Positions 21,313 to 30,267 of a DNA stretch of 64,000 bases are shown here, piece after piece (positions within the stretch are counted from its first letter, which is position 1; each line of letters begins with the position of its first letter). The stretch comes from Phymatolithon calcareum (taxonomy: Eukaryota > Rhodophyta > Florideophyceae > Hapalidiales): assembly GCA_977006965.1 (NCBI GenBank), contig OZ345360.1, positions 1,364,001 to 1,428,000 of the forward strand. The letters are read 5' to 3'. Under the pieces are notes generated by a model, which was given only the letters and a program-made list of their open reading frames with translations, ran no database searches and was not told the DNA's origin. Position numbers and translations under genes: made by a program.

Positions 21313-21353
21313 ATTAAAAATTGACGTCATCTGCAATAAAGAAAGAAAGAAAG
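20199..21353 (+). mobile_element. Family F insertion with clean TSD and empty site (copy F1)
   Basis: A 1155-bp insertion carries the RNase H-Tudor-zinc knuckle frame and a 44-base 3' UTR ending GCAATAAAGAAAGAAAGAAAG. TSD AAAGCGCGATT is perfect at 20188-20198 and 21354-21364. Arm 2 retains the uninterrupted target (TTACAAAGCGCGATTTTCAG, inverse near 34400-34420). It is 5'-truncated just before the first RNase H strand, so no RT is present here. Confidence 0.95.
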
Positions 21354-21364
21354 AAAGCGCGATT

Positions 21365-21604
21365 TTCAGACTTAATATTGTCCCCTTTTTGGTACATCCA
21401 CCAAGGCTCATGTATCCTAAATTCGTGTGCCTCCTACATTGCACATGCCTCTTGCGTGTTACACATCATCATGCCCGACCACTTCGGCAAGCTGTCTCCT
21501 ACGACATGTGCAAGTGGAAAGCTGGAGTAGAGAATTTTCCCTTATAAGCAGTCACTGCCTCCTTTTGCTCCGTTGCCCCATTGTTGAAAACAAGTCAGTC
21601 GATC
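21365..21604 (+). other. Upstream region of ORF G, arm 1
   Basis: No ORF. It is conserved with arm 2 and, at lower identity, with 3590-3830, which suggests a repeated locus rather than a single gene promoter. Confidence 0.4.
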
Positions 21605-22100
21605 ATGGGCTTCCTACCTAACAGTGTCACAGACTCTGACGGAGAATGGCTTAGATTCCGAATGCTCGAAAATGGGCTTTCTGAACTCAACCCAAAACTC
21701 TCTTCTCGACTCCGTGTACCCGTCGGAGCTTCCCCTTCCAAGGTGCCCTCGACTTGGTCTCCTTCTGTCGGAGCCTCTCCTTCTAAGGTGCCCCCGACTT
21801 GGTCTCTTTCTCGCCCCAACCTGAATCCATCCGTCATGAATGCGAAGAAGTCTCACCTCGCCGTGCAGAACATTAAACGGCACATTCGTCATGAGCTGCG
21901 GGCATTGCTCTCGATTGCTCCTGTACGCTCTCGTGCTAAGTCGCGCCGTCGTCTTCGTCGCCGTACTTCAATCCGAACAGGTCATGGCAGTCTTCGTCGT
22001 CGCATCGCACTTCAGAGAAATCTATTTATTGAAAGCTTTCTTTCCGCACGTAGTAAAGGTCGGGATGCAATGAGCCAGCTGGTCCTTGCTTTGGCAGATA
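21605..22100 (+). pseudogene. ORF G, disrupted by the full-length family A element
   Basis: Same Arg-rich protein as 33544-34164 on the other arm: M-G-F-L-P-N-S-V start, two copies of V-G-A-S-P-S-K-V-P, and a basic tract around R-S-R-A-K-S-R-R-R-L-R-R-R-T. At about codon 165 the sequence passes into the retrotransposon inserted at 22101 and the original C-terminus is lost. Confidence 0.7.
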
Positions 22101-22256
22101 CGCAGAAGTAATGAGTCTGAACATATTGACAAGGGTGTCACACCGCAGGAGACGCAACACCAAGACGTCTCGATACGTGTTAACGTCTCACCGGCGGCAC
22201 ACGAAGTTTCCTCCCGCAACCGGTCCGGACAAGAAAACAATTTTGGAGGTAATGAT

Positions 22257-23201
22257 ATGCCTGGTTTGCGAAAGAATACAGATCGGATCCCACAGCCCGG
22301 ACCTCTCTCGTATGCTGCAGTCGCAGCGCTCAAGCGTCCGACACCGGCACATTTTGAAAGCCATATCAGCTCGAAAGTGATCAAATTTTCAAATGCCATA
22401 AGGGGAAATATAACGAAAGCCCGCCCCAGTGAGATAGTTCCGCTCTATTTCACAGGAATGGAAAGAATGGACGAAGTCGAGCTATACAAGGAAATGATTC
22501 AAGTGCTACCTGCAAGGGCGGTTCTAGGGATCTCGTTCATCGGAAAGTTCAGACTGGAAATCTTGACTAGTCAGCACTTTAGCGACAGAGTCTTGGCGAC
22601 AATGAAGGCATCTGGGCTAAGGCACGAGAAAGAGTACCATCTCTTCAAAGATTCGGTATCCAAAAAGACAGTTCTTTCAGAACGAGATCGCGTAATGAAG
22701 AATTTATGGGCTATAAAGAAGAGAATGAAGAAATGCGCCGGATATACTGGAGACTTTCAGACACGAAAGTGGTACAGGAAAAACGAGAAGAGGGCAGAAG
22801 ATGAGATAGAAGCCCTTGAGAAAGGGACTCCGAACGTGAATCCGGTGGGTACCCACAGGCATTCTGATAGCGAAGTTAGAAGTATGTCCGCGTGCAATGA
22901 GAGCGCAGAGTTTTCGAAAGACCCCACAGAAGGCATCGAACCACATCTGGCTTCGATGGCCATCGAAAGAGATGGAACTTTGATGGGTAGCCACGGGAAT
23001 AGAGCAAGGGAAGATCTTGAACATTCCAACGACAATGCCGAATTGCAAGTGAAAAACCTGGACCCAGAAAAGAGCGTGATGAGTGAATCAACACCTAAGC
23101 CAAGCGTGAATGAAAATGATGTACCCAACCATGAAGATATTTACAACCCGATACCCACACCAGCATCGCACACGGACGCTGAAGGAATCGAGATGTCATG
23201 A
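22257..23201 (+). CDS. Family A ORF1, RNA-binding-type protein
   Basis: The first ATG inside the element is at 22257, giving 314 codons; the frame is open upstream to the element start but has no earlier ATG. The N-terminus has P-G-P-L-S-Y-A-A-V-A-A-L, a common ORF1 signature. Residues ~45-110 (V-P-L-Y-F-T-G-M ... A-V-L-G-I-S-F-I-G-K-F-R-L-E-I-L-T) have the beta-alpha-beta pattern of an RRM-like fold. A basic K-R-M-K-K-C..K-W-Y-R-K-N-E-K-R region follows, then an acidic Ser/Asn-rich tail. No CCHC knuckle is seen. It probably coats the element RNA and acts as chaperone. The stop TGA overlaps the ORF2 start as ATGA. Domain calls are by pattern only. Confidence 0.7.
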   Translation: MPGLRKNTDRIPQPGPLSYAAVAALKRPTPAHFESHISSKVIKFSNAIRGNITKARPSEIVPLYFTGMERMDEVELYKEMIQVLPARAVLGISFIGKFRLEILTSQHFSDRVLATMKASGLRHEKEYHLFKDSVSKKTVLSERDRVMKNLWAIKKRMKKCAGYTGDFQTRKWYRKNEKRAEDEIEALEKGTPNVNPVGTHRHSDSEVRSMSACNESAEFSKDPTEGIEPHLASMAIERDGTLMGSHGNRAREDLEHSNDNAELQVKNLDPEKSVMSESTPKPSVNENDVPNHEDIYNPIPTPASHTDAEGIEMS

Positions 23202-26200
23202 TTTTTGGAAATAGAATATTATTTTCCACATTCAACGTGGGCGGCTCAGCGGAGACGCCCACGATGGTCGACCAATTAATGAAAAAATTCCATATGCAAG
23301 TGCTTGGACTGACGGAGACGTTTCAGAAAGAAGACACGGCGATCAGGGTGAATTACGACCAAATTTGCGCAACCCGCCCCCAGGGGCCTGGGGAACGACC
23401 AAGAGGTGGAGTTGCTTTACTGACTAAGCCTGGAACTCCGACAAGAATTCTTGGGAAAATGGCTACACGAATGTTCCAGGTGGTAATTGCTAATGTAATG
23501 GACATTGCCGTCGCTGTTGTGTACATCTCCCCGCTTGCTAGTCACAAGGAATATGACGAATGTCTCAAATTCATTCACCAACACTGCAGAGGGAAGTCGC
23601 TAGTGATGGGCGACTTCAATGCAAGACATAGGCACTGGGACCGCGTGGGTAACTGGCGAGGAAACAAGGTTGTCTCTTGGGCTGCAAAGTTCAACTGCAG
23701 AGTAAGGACTGCAACAAGTCCCACTTTTGTCTCCAGACAGGGGAAGAGCAACATTGATATTTTCATGACAAAATGTTTAGAAGCAGAGGTACCTGAACTG
23801 GTCAACGGAATGTGGGAAAGCGTCACCGAACACATTCCGGTGGCAACGAGAGTCATCAACAACAGGATTATTCCTGGGAAAAGGCAGACAGTTGTTTCTA
23901 AGTCCGGCAGGCGAAGCGCAGCAAAAGCAGCCAAGGCAAAAGAAGAAATGTCCAAGTGGGCTCCGATGATGCTGGAGCAACTGCAAGCCTGCAATCGCAA
24001 ACAAGACTTGGAAAAATGGTACGAAAGGTTTTCGAAGAATCTTGTACAGCCATGGACGTCCTCTAGGCCCAGGCCGTCAAGATTCAAGACCTTTTGGAAC
24101 AATGAGCTCGACAAACTAGCCAAGAAGCGAACTCGATTGTACAAGATTTACAAAAGAACCGAGCTTGAAAATGACCGGCTTGCCCTCCGAGAAATTAAGA
24201 CACAAATCCAAAAGAAAGTAAGAAATGCGAAACGTGAGCAGTTTGAAAGATATCTTGATGGAGTGGAAGAACTGGGTCCCACTGAGGCAGCCAACGTTGC
24301 AAGCAAAATTATGAAGTCAAAAACAAGGAGGAAAGGGTCAAACAAGGCAATCGGAGCTCCAGTACATCCAAGCAAATTCTCTGCGTATATTTCTAATGTG
24401 TGCAAGGCTGACAAAGACTGGAATGTGCCACTAAAGGCTTTTACAGTCATCAGGGCAATGAGGCGGCACATTACTAGGGCATTCAACCGAGCACCAAAAG
24501 GGAAGGCGGTCGGCCCTGACGGAGTGGCAGTTGAAATGATGCATGCGAATAAGGAAGCCGGATTGAGTATATTGATAGCCTTATGGGAGACATGTGGGAG
24601 GCTCAAATGTCTTCCGCGAGCGTGGCGTCAAGCTACTCTGATCCCTCTGTACAAGAAAGGCCCACCCCATGTTGCAGCGAACTACAGACCTATATCGCTA
24701 TTAAGTCAAGCTAGGAAAATCATCGATTCCGCACTCGACTCATACATAAGGGAACACTACCGTTTCAACAGTGCTCAGCTAGGTTTCCGAAAAGACAAGA
24801 GCACATATATTGCGATACTCCGGGCAAAATGTGCCATGAAAGATTGGCATCCTTTTGTCGCGGTTCTTGACCTCTCTGCAGCATATGACAGGGTGCCACG
24901 AGACATCCTCATGAAAAGACTCGAGCAGAAACTACCCGACGAAATAACAAGGATGGTGGCATATCTTCTGAAACCCTCGTGGGTTACGTCAGCAGGCGAG
25001 GATACACGAACATGGTGCATTACCGATCGAGGAGTACCGCAAGGGTCCCCACTGAGCCCGTGCCTGTACAATATCTTCATGGATACATTCGCGGAAACTG
25101 TCTCCAAGGTCCCCAGCGACGTCTCTGAAAATCCAGCGCAACTGTTCGCTGACGATGTCCAGCTGCAATCAAAGGATGGAGAAGGAATGCAGAAGCTACT
25201 TGATATAGCGACTACCTGGGCGCAGGAAAATGGTATGAGCTGGAACACAAAGCCAGGAAAGAGCGAGATCCTTAAATACAAGGGACTCAGGAAACACACC
25301 TTCCACATTGCGGGTCGAGTTCTTCATCAAGCTTGGAGGTTCTCGTATCTCGGTATAAGCATGAACCACAAAGGCGTAACAGACGACATGGCGTTATCAA
25401 GAGTACGAAATGCGGTGGGGTGCATACACAAACTGCGGGATATTGGAGTCAATGTTCGAGGCTTTCAGCCTGTGACATGCATTAGAATCTTCAAGTCGCT
25501 TATTTTGCCAAAGTGGGAGTATGCACTCCACGTCACGCCTCTGACAAAGCGATTACAATCAGCAATCGAATCTGCAGAAGGTTTATTCTTCAAGTATGTT
25601 TTTGGGACATATGCCCAGCACCGCCATGGAAGAATGCGAGTTCTGTGCCGACTAGAACCACCTGCCATGAGGAGAAGACACCAAGCAGAAAGGTTCTCTG
25701 CGAGTCTAGTGAAACAGAAGAAGCGCCTCGACGAAGCAGATGAGTATTCTGGGAGAGATGAAGATATTAAGGAGGCATCCAAGGACATAGAGTGCCTCAA
25801 GAAATATGAAGATCTGCAGCAATCTCTCGACAAAGCCAGGGAGGGCTCAGTCTCAAAGAAAGGGCGACGAAAAGAAAGCATTGAGTTATGGGCAGAGGAA
25901 GAAGAGGGAAGATCGCTCGAGATACCAACTGATTCGAACAATCTACCGATGGTTCTCCGCGTAAGAGAAAGGTCTACACGGTTGCGATGCCTACGGCTGA
26001 TATTCAATAGAGCACCTCTTTGGAGAAAATCAGTACTTTGTGCATACTTTGGTGTCACAGCCGTGATTGAGCTGGTCGCGCTCCAACGCATTCTATCTTC
26101 ATCCAAGATTAGTCCTGAAATTGAATATGAATGTAAGCGACTCACTGGAGCACTTGTTGGGAGAGAAATACGAATCAAGGATATACTGAACAGTCAAACT

Positions 26201-26206
26201 ACGTGA
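23198..26206 (+). CDS. Family A ORF2: endonuclease-reverse transcriptase
   Basis: 1002 codons from ATG 23198, which shares ATGA with the ORF1 stop. The N-terminal APE-type endonuclease has F-N-V (N13), L-T-E-T (E40), Y109, G-D-F-N (D139, N141), S-N-I-D (D187) and T-E-H-I-P-V (H212, where S-D-H is usual). The reverse transcriptase has K-A-V-G-P-D-G, motif A V-L-D-L-S-A-A-Y-D (catalytic D558), R-G-V-P-Q-G-S-P-L-S-P and F-A-D-D (D652, D653). The ~300-residue C-terminal region contains R-M-R-V-L-C-R-L and R-S-T-R-L-R-C-L-R-L-I-F-N-R-A-P but no RNase H and no CCHC knuckle. It nicks the target and copies its RNA there. All catalytic residues are present, so it is probably active. Confidence 0.92.
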   Translation: MIFGNRILFSTFNVGGSAETPTMVDQLMKKFHMQVLGLTETFQKEDTAIRVNYDQICATRPQGPGERPRGGVALLTKPGTPTRILGKMATRMFQVVIANVMDIAVAVVYISPLASHKEYDECLKFIHQHCRGKSLVMGDFNARHRHWDRVGNWRGNKVVSWAAKFNCRVRTATSPTFVSRQGKSNIDIFMTKCLEAEVPELVNGMWESVTEHIPVATRVINNRIIPGKRQTVVSKSGRRSAAKAAKAKEEMSKWAPMMLEQLQACNRKQDLEKWYERFSKNLVQPWTSSRPRPSRFKTFWNNELDKLAKKRTRLYKIYKRTELENDRLALREIKTQIQKKVRNAKREQFERYLDGVEELGPTEAANVASKIMKSKTRRKGSNKAIGAPVHPSKFSAYISNVCKADKDWNVPLKAFTVIRAMRRHITRAFNRAPKGKAVGPDGVAVEMMHANKEAGLSILIALWETCGRLKCLPRAWRQATLIPLYKKGPPHVAANYRPISLLSQARKIIDSALDSYIREHYRFNSAQLGFRKDKSTYIAILRAKCAMKDWHPFVAVLDLSAAYDRVPRDILMKRLEQKLPDEITRMVAYLLKPSWVTSAGEDTRTWCITDRGVPQGSPLSPCLYNIFMDTFAETVSKVPSDVSENPAQLFADDVQLQSKDGEGMQKLLDIATTWAQENGMSWNTKPGKSEILKYKGLRKHTFHIAGRVLHQAWRFSYLGISMNHKGVTDDMALSRVRNAVGCIHKLRDIGVNVRGFQPVTCIRIFKSLILPKWEYALHVTPLTKRLQSAIESAEGLFFKYVFGTYAQHRHGRMRVLCRLEPPAMRRRHQAERFSASLVKQKKRLDEADEYSGRDEDIKEASKDIECLKKYEDLQQSLDKAREGSVSKKGRRKESIELWAEEEEGRSLEIPTDSNNLPMVLRVRERSTRLRCLRLIFNRAPLWRKSVLCAYFGVTAVIELVALQRILSSSKISPEIEYECKRLTGALVGREIRIKDILNSQTT

Positions 26207-26563
26207 GCTTAGAAAATCGTGCGAAAACGGCCCTGTTACTCTTCAAGAGAGGCCTTGGGAGCTTTTAAAATAAATCAACACATATCCCCTTTCATCCGCG
26301 ATCCTTCGTTTGAAATTTAATTGATGTGGATGATTTTCGGATTCAGATCGAAGTCTTTTCAGTCGCGCATAGAAATCAATTTTGCTGCTCCTGCGTCACG
26401 GCCATAATGAGGTCTCTTCATTAATTGATAAAGCTACTTGCGAATCGCCGATGTCCTTCGTTTGTTGGGACACATGGTACCTTCTCAAGAAATCCACTTA
26501 ATTACGATAAATCTACAGTACTTGTTCATACCTTCTCCTTGCGAAACCTACTGCTGTACTTGG

Positions 26564-27929
26564 TGGAGACGAGCAGCACCGCGCAGCATCGCATCGAGGA
26601 ATCCTGGAACTAATTCGACCTGACAGGAGCCGAAAAAGTAGAGATGGTCCTAACGAGCAGGTATGATACACGGAGCTAGAAACCCTCTAGAAAATGAAAG
26701 GTTGCCAACTTCAAGCTTCAACGGGGCACCGAGCATCTCAATAAAAATGGACGCATATTTTCAGTGTCACTAATTCTCGCGTCTGTGTCACTAATCGCAA
26801 AAAAGACATTTCAGTGTCACTATTTTGCAAAATGACACGTCAGTGTCACTAATCTAAAAAAACGTGCCTTGCTGTCACTATTTTCCAAAACTGGCATCTC
26901 AGTGTCACTAATCTTGCAAACGGATCGACCATGTCACTAAAAATTACAGAAGAAGCCAGAAATGTACAATTTTCGGGAAATAGTTATTGCAAAGTCTATT
27001 CATCTTGTAAAAATTTGGCAAGGATTAATACTCCTTGCCGAGTCCACGTTTCCCAAGCTCCAGGCGTTGTGCACAAGGGTTTTGAGATTCTATATGATAG
27101 TCATCGGATGGTAATGTTTATCTTTGTAACGGTCTAATCACGACAAAGTCGAATTGGCCCATAACGTAGATAAATCGGGCCAAAGAGAAACTTTTGCAGT
27201 AGTGCTCTGTGGTCAATGGCAAAGCTCTCGCAAAACGGCAGGCATGATTAATGGCTCTGAACAGTCAACTTAATGCAATAAGCTCAAGTTTTCCTCGGGA
27301 ATGATCTGCTCCATAAAACTGAAGGCCTGCAGGTTATGGGAGCAGAATATTCCCCATGATATCTTGAGCTCCAGCTAAATTAAGGCGTTATAAGACGGTA
27401 AACTGTTCCAGTGGTTAGTGTACACCTCGACCAGCTTCATATCGATAGCAGTCGCGAGAATTTCCTTGCTTGGCGATAATTTCCCGGTTTCTCGGTTGTC
27501 CCTTTCTTTTGTGTTGGAGCGAGGAGTGCTTTCTGCAAGTGCAGAGACATGTACAGTACTGCAGCTGCACCTACAGCAGGCTCTCTATGCGGCCGTAATC
27601 ACGACTGGATTCAGAAATGCATTCACGTTCAGCATTCGATTTGTGTAGTATGTATAACGAAAATCTATTCACATGATCGGCATTGATATTTCGAAAAGTT
27701 TTCTGAAACTTTTCCCAAAGAGCATAATTGTGTCTTATTGAGTTGCTTTTAGTGACACAGAAGAGCGATTTTTAGGATTAGTGACACTGAGCCATCGTTT
27801 CTCAGAATAGTGACACTGACGTGCTGTTTTTCATATTAGTGACACTGACGTGCTGTTTTTCAATTTAGTGACACAGACGTGAAAATTAGTGACAGGGAAA
27901 ATATTTAGCCAATAAAAATGAACAATTAC
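26564..27929. mobile_element. Retroposon-like unit bounded by 14-bp direct repeats
   Basis: ACTGCTGTACTTGG occurs at 26550-26563 and 27930-27943. The right end reads CCAATAAAAATGAACAATTAC just before the repeat, like a retroposon 3' end. CAATAAAAATGGAC also occurs at 26739-26752. My reading is a short retroposon (26564-26752 plus 27924-27929) invaded by the array-bearing element 26753-27909. It lies just beyond the end of arm 1. Confidence 0.5.
26753..27909. mobile_element. 1157-bp TIR element with opposed subterminal repeat arrays
   Basis: The ends are inverted and imperfect over about 40 bp (ATTTTC..TGTCACTAATT.TC.CGTCTGTGTCACTAA on both). Inside the left end the word TGTCACTA occurs seven times between 26762 and 26942; inside the right end its inverse TAGTGACA occurs six times between 27750 and 27896. 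Spacing is ~20-30 bp, mostly 28-30. CAATAAAAATGGAC/CAATAAAAATGAAC flank it directly. No transposase ORF lies in the ~800 bp between arrays, so it is non-autonomous. Confidence 0.7.
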
Positions 27930-27943
27930 ACTGCTGTACTTGG

Positions 27944-28220
27944 ATTTCTAATTGCTGACAAGTGGCCCTGGACAGCCTGTCCACTGAATCTCTGGCTTTT
28001 GATAGTGCTGCTTTTTCGGCGTGGTCTACGCCTGGTTAAAATGGAGTAGTCTAGCATTACAGGAGCCGTCGTTCGCTGGGCCTTTGTCTTCCCCGCAGAT
28101 AATTCGTTCCGCTATGTTTTTATCATGTGACCAAAGCAGATAGAGAAACGGTTTGCTCTGGTACAGGAGCGGGTAGTTTGTTGCCTTGACGAAGGGGGGA
28201 AATCGTATGCTTTTATTTTA
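27944..28220. other. No gene seen
   Basis: Short sequence between the array element and the family F fragment. Nothing recognised. Confidence 0.4.
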
Positions 28221-28266
28221 GAAGGGCTAAATAGCCCTTCTCGACGAATTAGCAAGAAGGGCTATT
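28221..28266. repeat. Hairpin at the 5' junction of a family F copy
   Basis: GAAGGGCTA-AA-TAGCCCTTC (28221-28240) is a palindrome. AAATAGCCCTTCT is also the inverse of AGAAGGGCTATTT, which lies 13 bases further inside the element. The junction thus contains an inverted copy of the element's own first bases. Confidence 0.75.
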
Positions 28267-29206
28267 TGCGAATCAAGCCTATTAGATCATCAGAAGGTTC
28301 CGCTGACACTCGAGGCAGCGCGATCAATCATTAGGCCTTCCTTACGAGCCGAAACTGTCACCGTTCCGACACTTCCCCGAGAGCCTCACGCCTTCCTACC
28401 CGACCGACCATTCCTTAGTGTCCAGTATGGAACTCCCACCGGGCGTTCTGACGATGAACCCCAACACTGAACTTGTCGCTTCAGGAGACCACACCGACGA
28501 TCATTTTGCCAGCCCGTTTCCAAACTCCGCCGTCCCTGACGACTCCCTGTTTTTCTTATTTCCGACCGGAGGCCCGACGGCCACGGACGCCGAGGTGAGC
28601 GCGATTCCCATAGACGAGTTCATCTCCCAAGCCCCGAAGAAGGAAGTTGTCTACGATGCCATTCTTACCCCGTCCAACCTTCTAGGAGGAGGGTTTTTGC
28701 AGCTAGGGCAGCGACTCTAAACTGAAATCGACCTGCGCGCATCCGACCGTAGTAAAGGGGCTACAAGAGAAGTAGCAACCGAAACGCATCTCCCTTACAG
28801 TTTCATGAGTGTTGCTGCGGGCGTTTAATAAATTCCAAATTAAAAAAAAATTCCCCAAGAGCTGCCCATATCGCACAGACGGGCAGAAGTGATCTTACAC
28901 CGGCTGATTGGAGACTGCACCCCTATCGTGGTCGTGTTTAGGCATGGAGACACAAGGTCGTATGACCCAATGTGCAAAACCTGTAACTCTGATTGCAAGG
29001 AAACTGCCGAGCACCTGATTTAAAGATATGGTGGGCGTTCCGTCTCCAGACGTAAGTTTGTTGGTAGAGTGGGTACAAAAACCGTAGAAGAACTATGCCA
29101 TGAGAGACCCTTAGCAATACTCGAATTTCTGAACAATGAAAAGCTGTTGCAGAACAGCTTTAGGAGCTTATCGTCAGTGTGAGCGATCTTTCCGCAATAA
29201 AGAAAG
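28242..29206 (+). mobile_element. Family F, 5'-truncated and split copy (F3)
   Basis: It enters the frame at D-E-L-A-R-R (end of RNase H) near 28242 and continues L-T-L-E-A-A-R-S-I-I-R-P to about 28382. After an insertion it resumes at about 28843 with L-P-I-S-H-R-R-A-E-V-I-L-H-R-L. The zinc knuckle is degraded (a TAA stop and C to Y in the last part near 29023-29033). The 3' UTR ends CCGCAATAAAGAAAGAAG. Dead copy. Confidence 0.75.
28386..28842 (+). mobile_element. Non-autonomous retroposon with a family E 3' end inserted in family F
   Basis: Flanks TTCCCCGAGAGC and TTCCCCAAGAGC (one mismatch) split the F frame. The last ~170 bp is the E 3' UTR (GGAGGAGGGTTTTTGCAGC ... AATAAATTCCAAATT plus A's). 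The first ~290 bp is not seen in other E copies and holds an open frame from ATG 28427 to 28720 that runs into the UTR (M-E-L-P-P-G-V..., Pro/Asp/Ser-rich, about 97 codons). I do not recognise the peptide, which may be chance. Confidence 0.6.
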
Positions 29207-29468
29207 AAGCCCTCAACGCCGGCACACGTCAACACCAGAGCGGCTTCGCATTGGGCTGTATCCCTTCCGGGGAAGACTAAAATGTATCGCCTGCATCATC
29301 ACACCATCATCTCCTCGTCCATCTCAATTTCTAGCATCATTAATTTGTCCATCGCGTGTTGCACTTACTCTTCCCTTGAAGAAGGAGTGTGGCGACGCTA
29401 TAGGGTTTTTATTGCACGTAATTTGATGGTTTTCCTTCAGGGGGAATTTCGTACATGTAGAATAAACG
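29207..29468. other. No gene seen
   Basis: Short ORFs only. It separates the F3 tail from the palindrome at the C3 junction. Confidence 0.4.
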
Positions 29469-29500
29469 CTTGAATTTGCGACTTAAGTCGCAAATTCAAG
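29469..29500. repeat. Perfect 32-bp palindrome at the 5' junction of a family C copy
   Basis: CTTGAATTTGCGACTT is followed immediately by its exact inverse AAGTCGCAAATTCAAG. The right half appears to be in the family C reading frame (leading into E-R-L-R-L-L-C-R-I), and the left half is an inverted copy of it with no spacer. Confidence 0.85.
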
Positions 29501-30197
29501 GATCGAGCGGCTCCGGCTTCTGTGCCGGATCTAACCACCATAACAAAGGAGAGAACTATTAGCCCTGAGGATGCTGCTACGAGGAAAGTCAAGGGAGTCG
29601 GCTATCCTATCCAAGCCAAGGGAAGAGCGAAACTTCAAAGAACTACAGCGGGCAAGTCGCGATATTGCCGCGATGCTGCAACAAGAACAGTTTGCGGCCC
29701 CCTTCAAACATATGCAAGAAGGGAAATCTCCAGGCCAACTCCGACGAATACTGTTCGCAAAAGAAGACACGAGGCTCGAAGCAAGAAGAAAGAGGAAAAT
29801 AACGTACGACAAACCGGATGATATCCCGGTCATCCTCAGGTTTTCCAAGGTGAGACATCGACAGCTGGCCGTAAAATACGCAAACAGCAGGTTCCCTCAA
29901 GTGAGCAAGAAGCTAATATCGAATACATTCGGAACGGCAGCAGAGCGCCACCTGGAGACCATACGCATGAACCTAACAAAGTATGAACTGGACTGCGGAG
30001 ATATGCTAAGAACGGAAGAGGCATTAGACTCCATACTACTCTACAGTGTCACCATAATTGACAATATGGAGAACGACGAGTCCCTTTATTAGGGACCAGG
30101 CGATGTACTAGAATGAACAAGTTATGAAAAGCTGCTCCCATACAGTCTTATGAGTGTTAATGAGAGCTTTCAAATAAACAACTAAACCGTTCCAAAA
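29485..30197 (+). mobile_element. Family C, 5'-truncated copy (C3)
   Basis: It starts at E-R-L-R-L-L-C-R-I (29503) with two early stop codons, then the frame is open from about 29571 to 30092 (174 codons, ending M-E-N-D-E-S-L-Y). The 3' UTR TTTCAAATAAACAACTAAACCGTTCC ends in seven A's at 30200. This is the longest family C C-terminal region here. No RNase H or zinc knuckle is present. Confidence 0.8.
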
Positions 30198-30267
30198 AAA
30201 GCAGGTATGAACAAGTACTTTTCTTATAATTCAAGTTTATTTAACTAAGAATCCATGTAACAGCCGC

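Larger units (their letters stand above)
22101..26288 (+). mobile_element. Full-length, apparently intact non-LTR retrotransposon (family A)
   Basis: Comparison with arm 2 gives the borders: homology stops at about 22100 and resumes at about 26289. The 4.19 kb between carries a ~156-base 5' UTR, ORF1, an overlapping ORF2 and an 82-base 3' UTR ending GGGAGCTTTTAAAATAAATCAACACATATCC(CC). No poly(A) or simple repeat tail is present. No TSD is visible, and arm 2 holds 88 bp (33581-33668) absent here, so insertion was accompanied by a target deletion. Both ORFs are free of stops and frameshifts, so it is a candidate source element for truncated copies at 10041, 14041, 40191 and 42801. Confidence 0.9.
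13048..26530 (+). repeat. Arm 1 of a large inverted duplication
   Basis: Read left to right this arm equals the inverse of 33341-40757 apart from insertions. Matching landmarks include 13120-13480 with 40380-40690, 15435-15943 with 38309-38798, 17000-17148 with 37130-37280, 18908-19460 with 36560-37125, 21365-22100 with 33669-34400, and 26289-26530 with 33341-33580. By eye, aligned stretches differ at only a few positions per hundred. Arm-1-only insertions are 14041-15400, 16462-16813, 17149-18907, 20199-21353 and 22101-26288. Confidence 0.9.

Noticed and set aside
22086-22256. Earlier non-ATG start for family A ORF1
   Set aside because: It would begin with a TTG in disrupted ORF G sequence outside the element; the first ATG inside is 22257.
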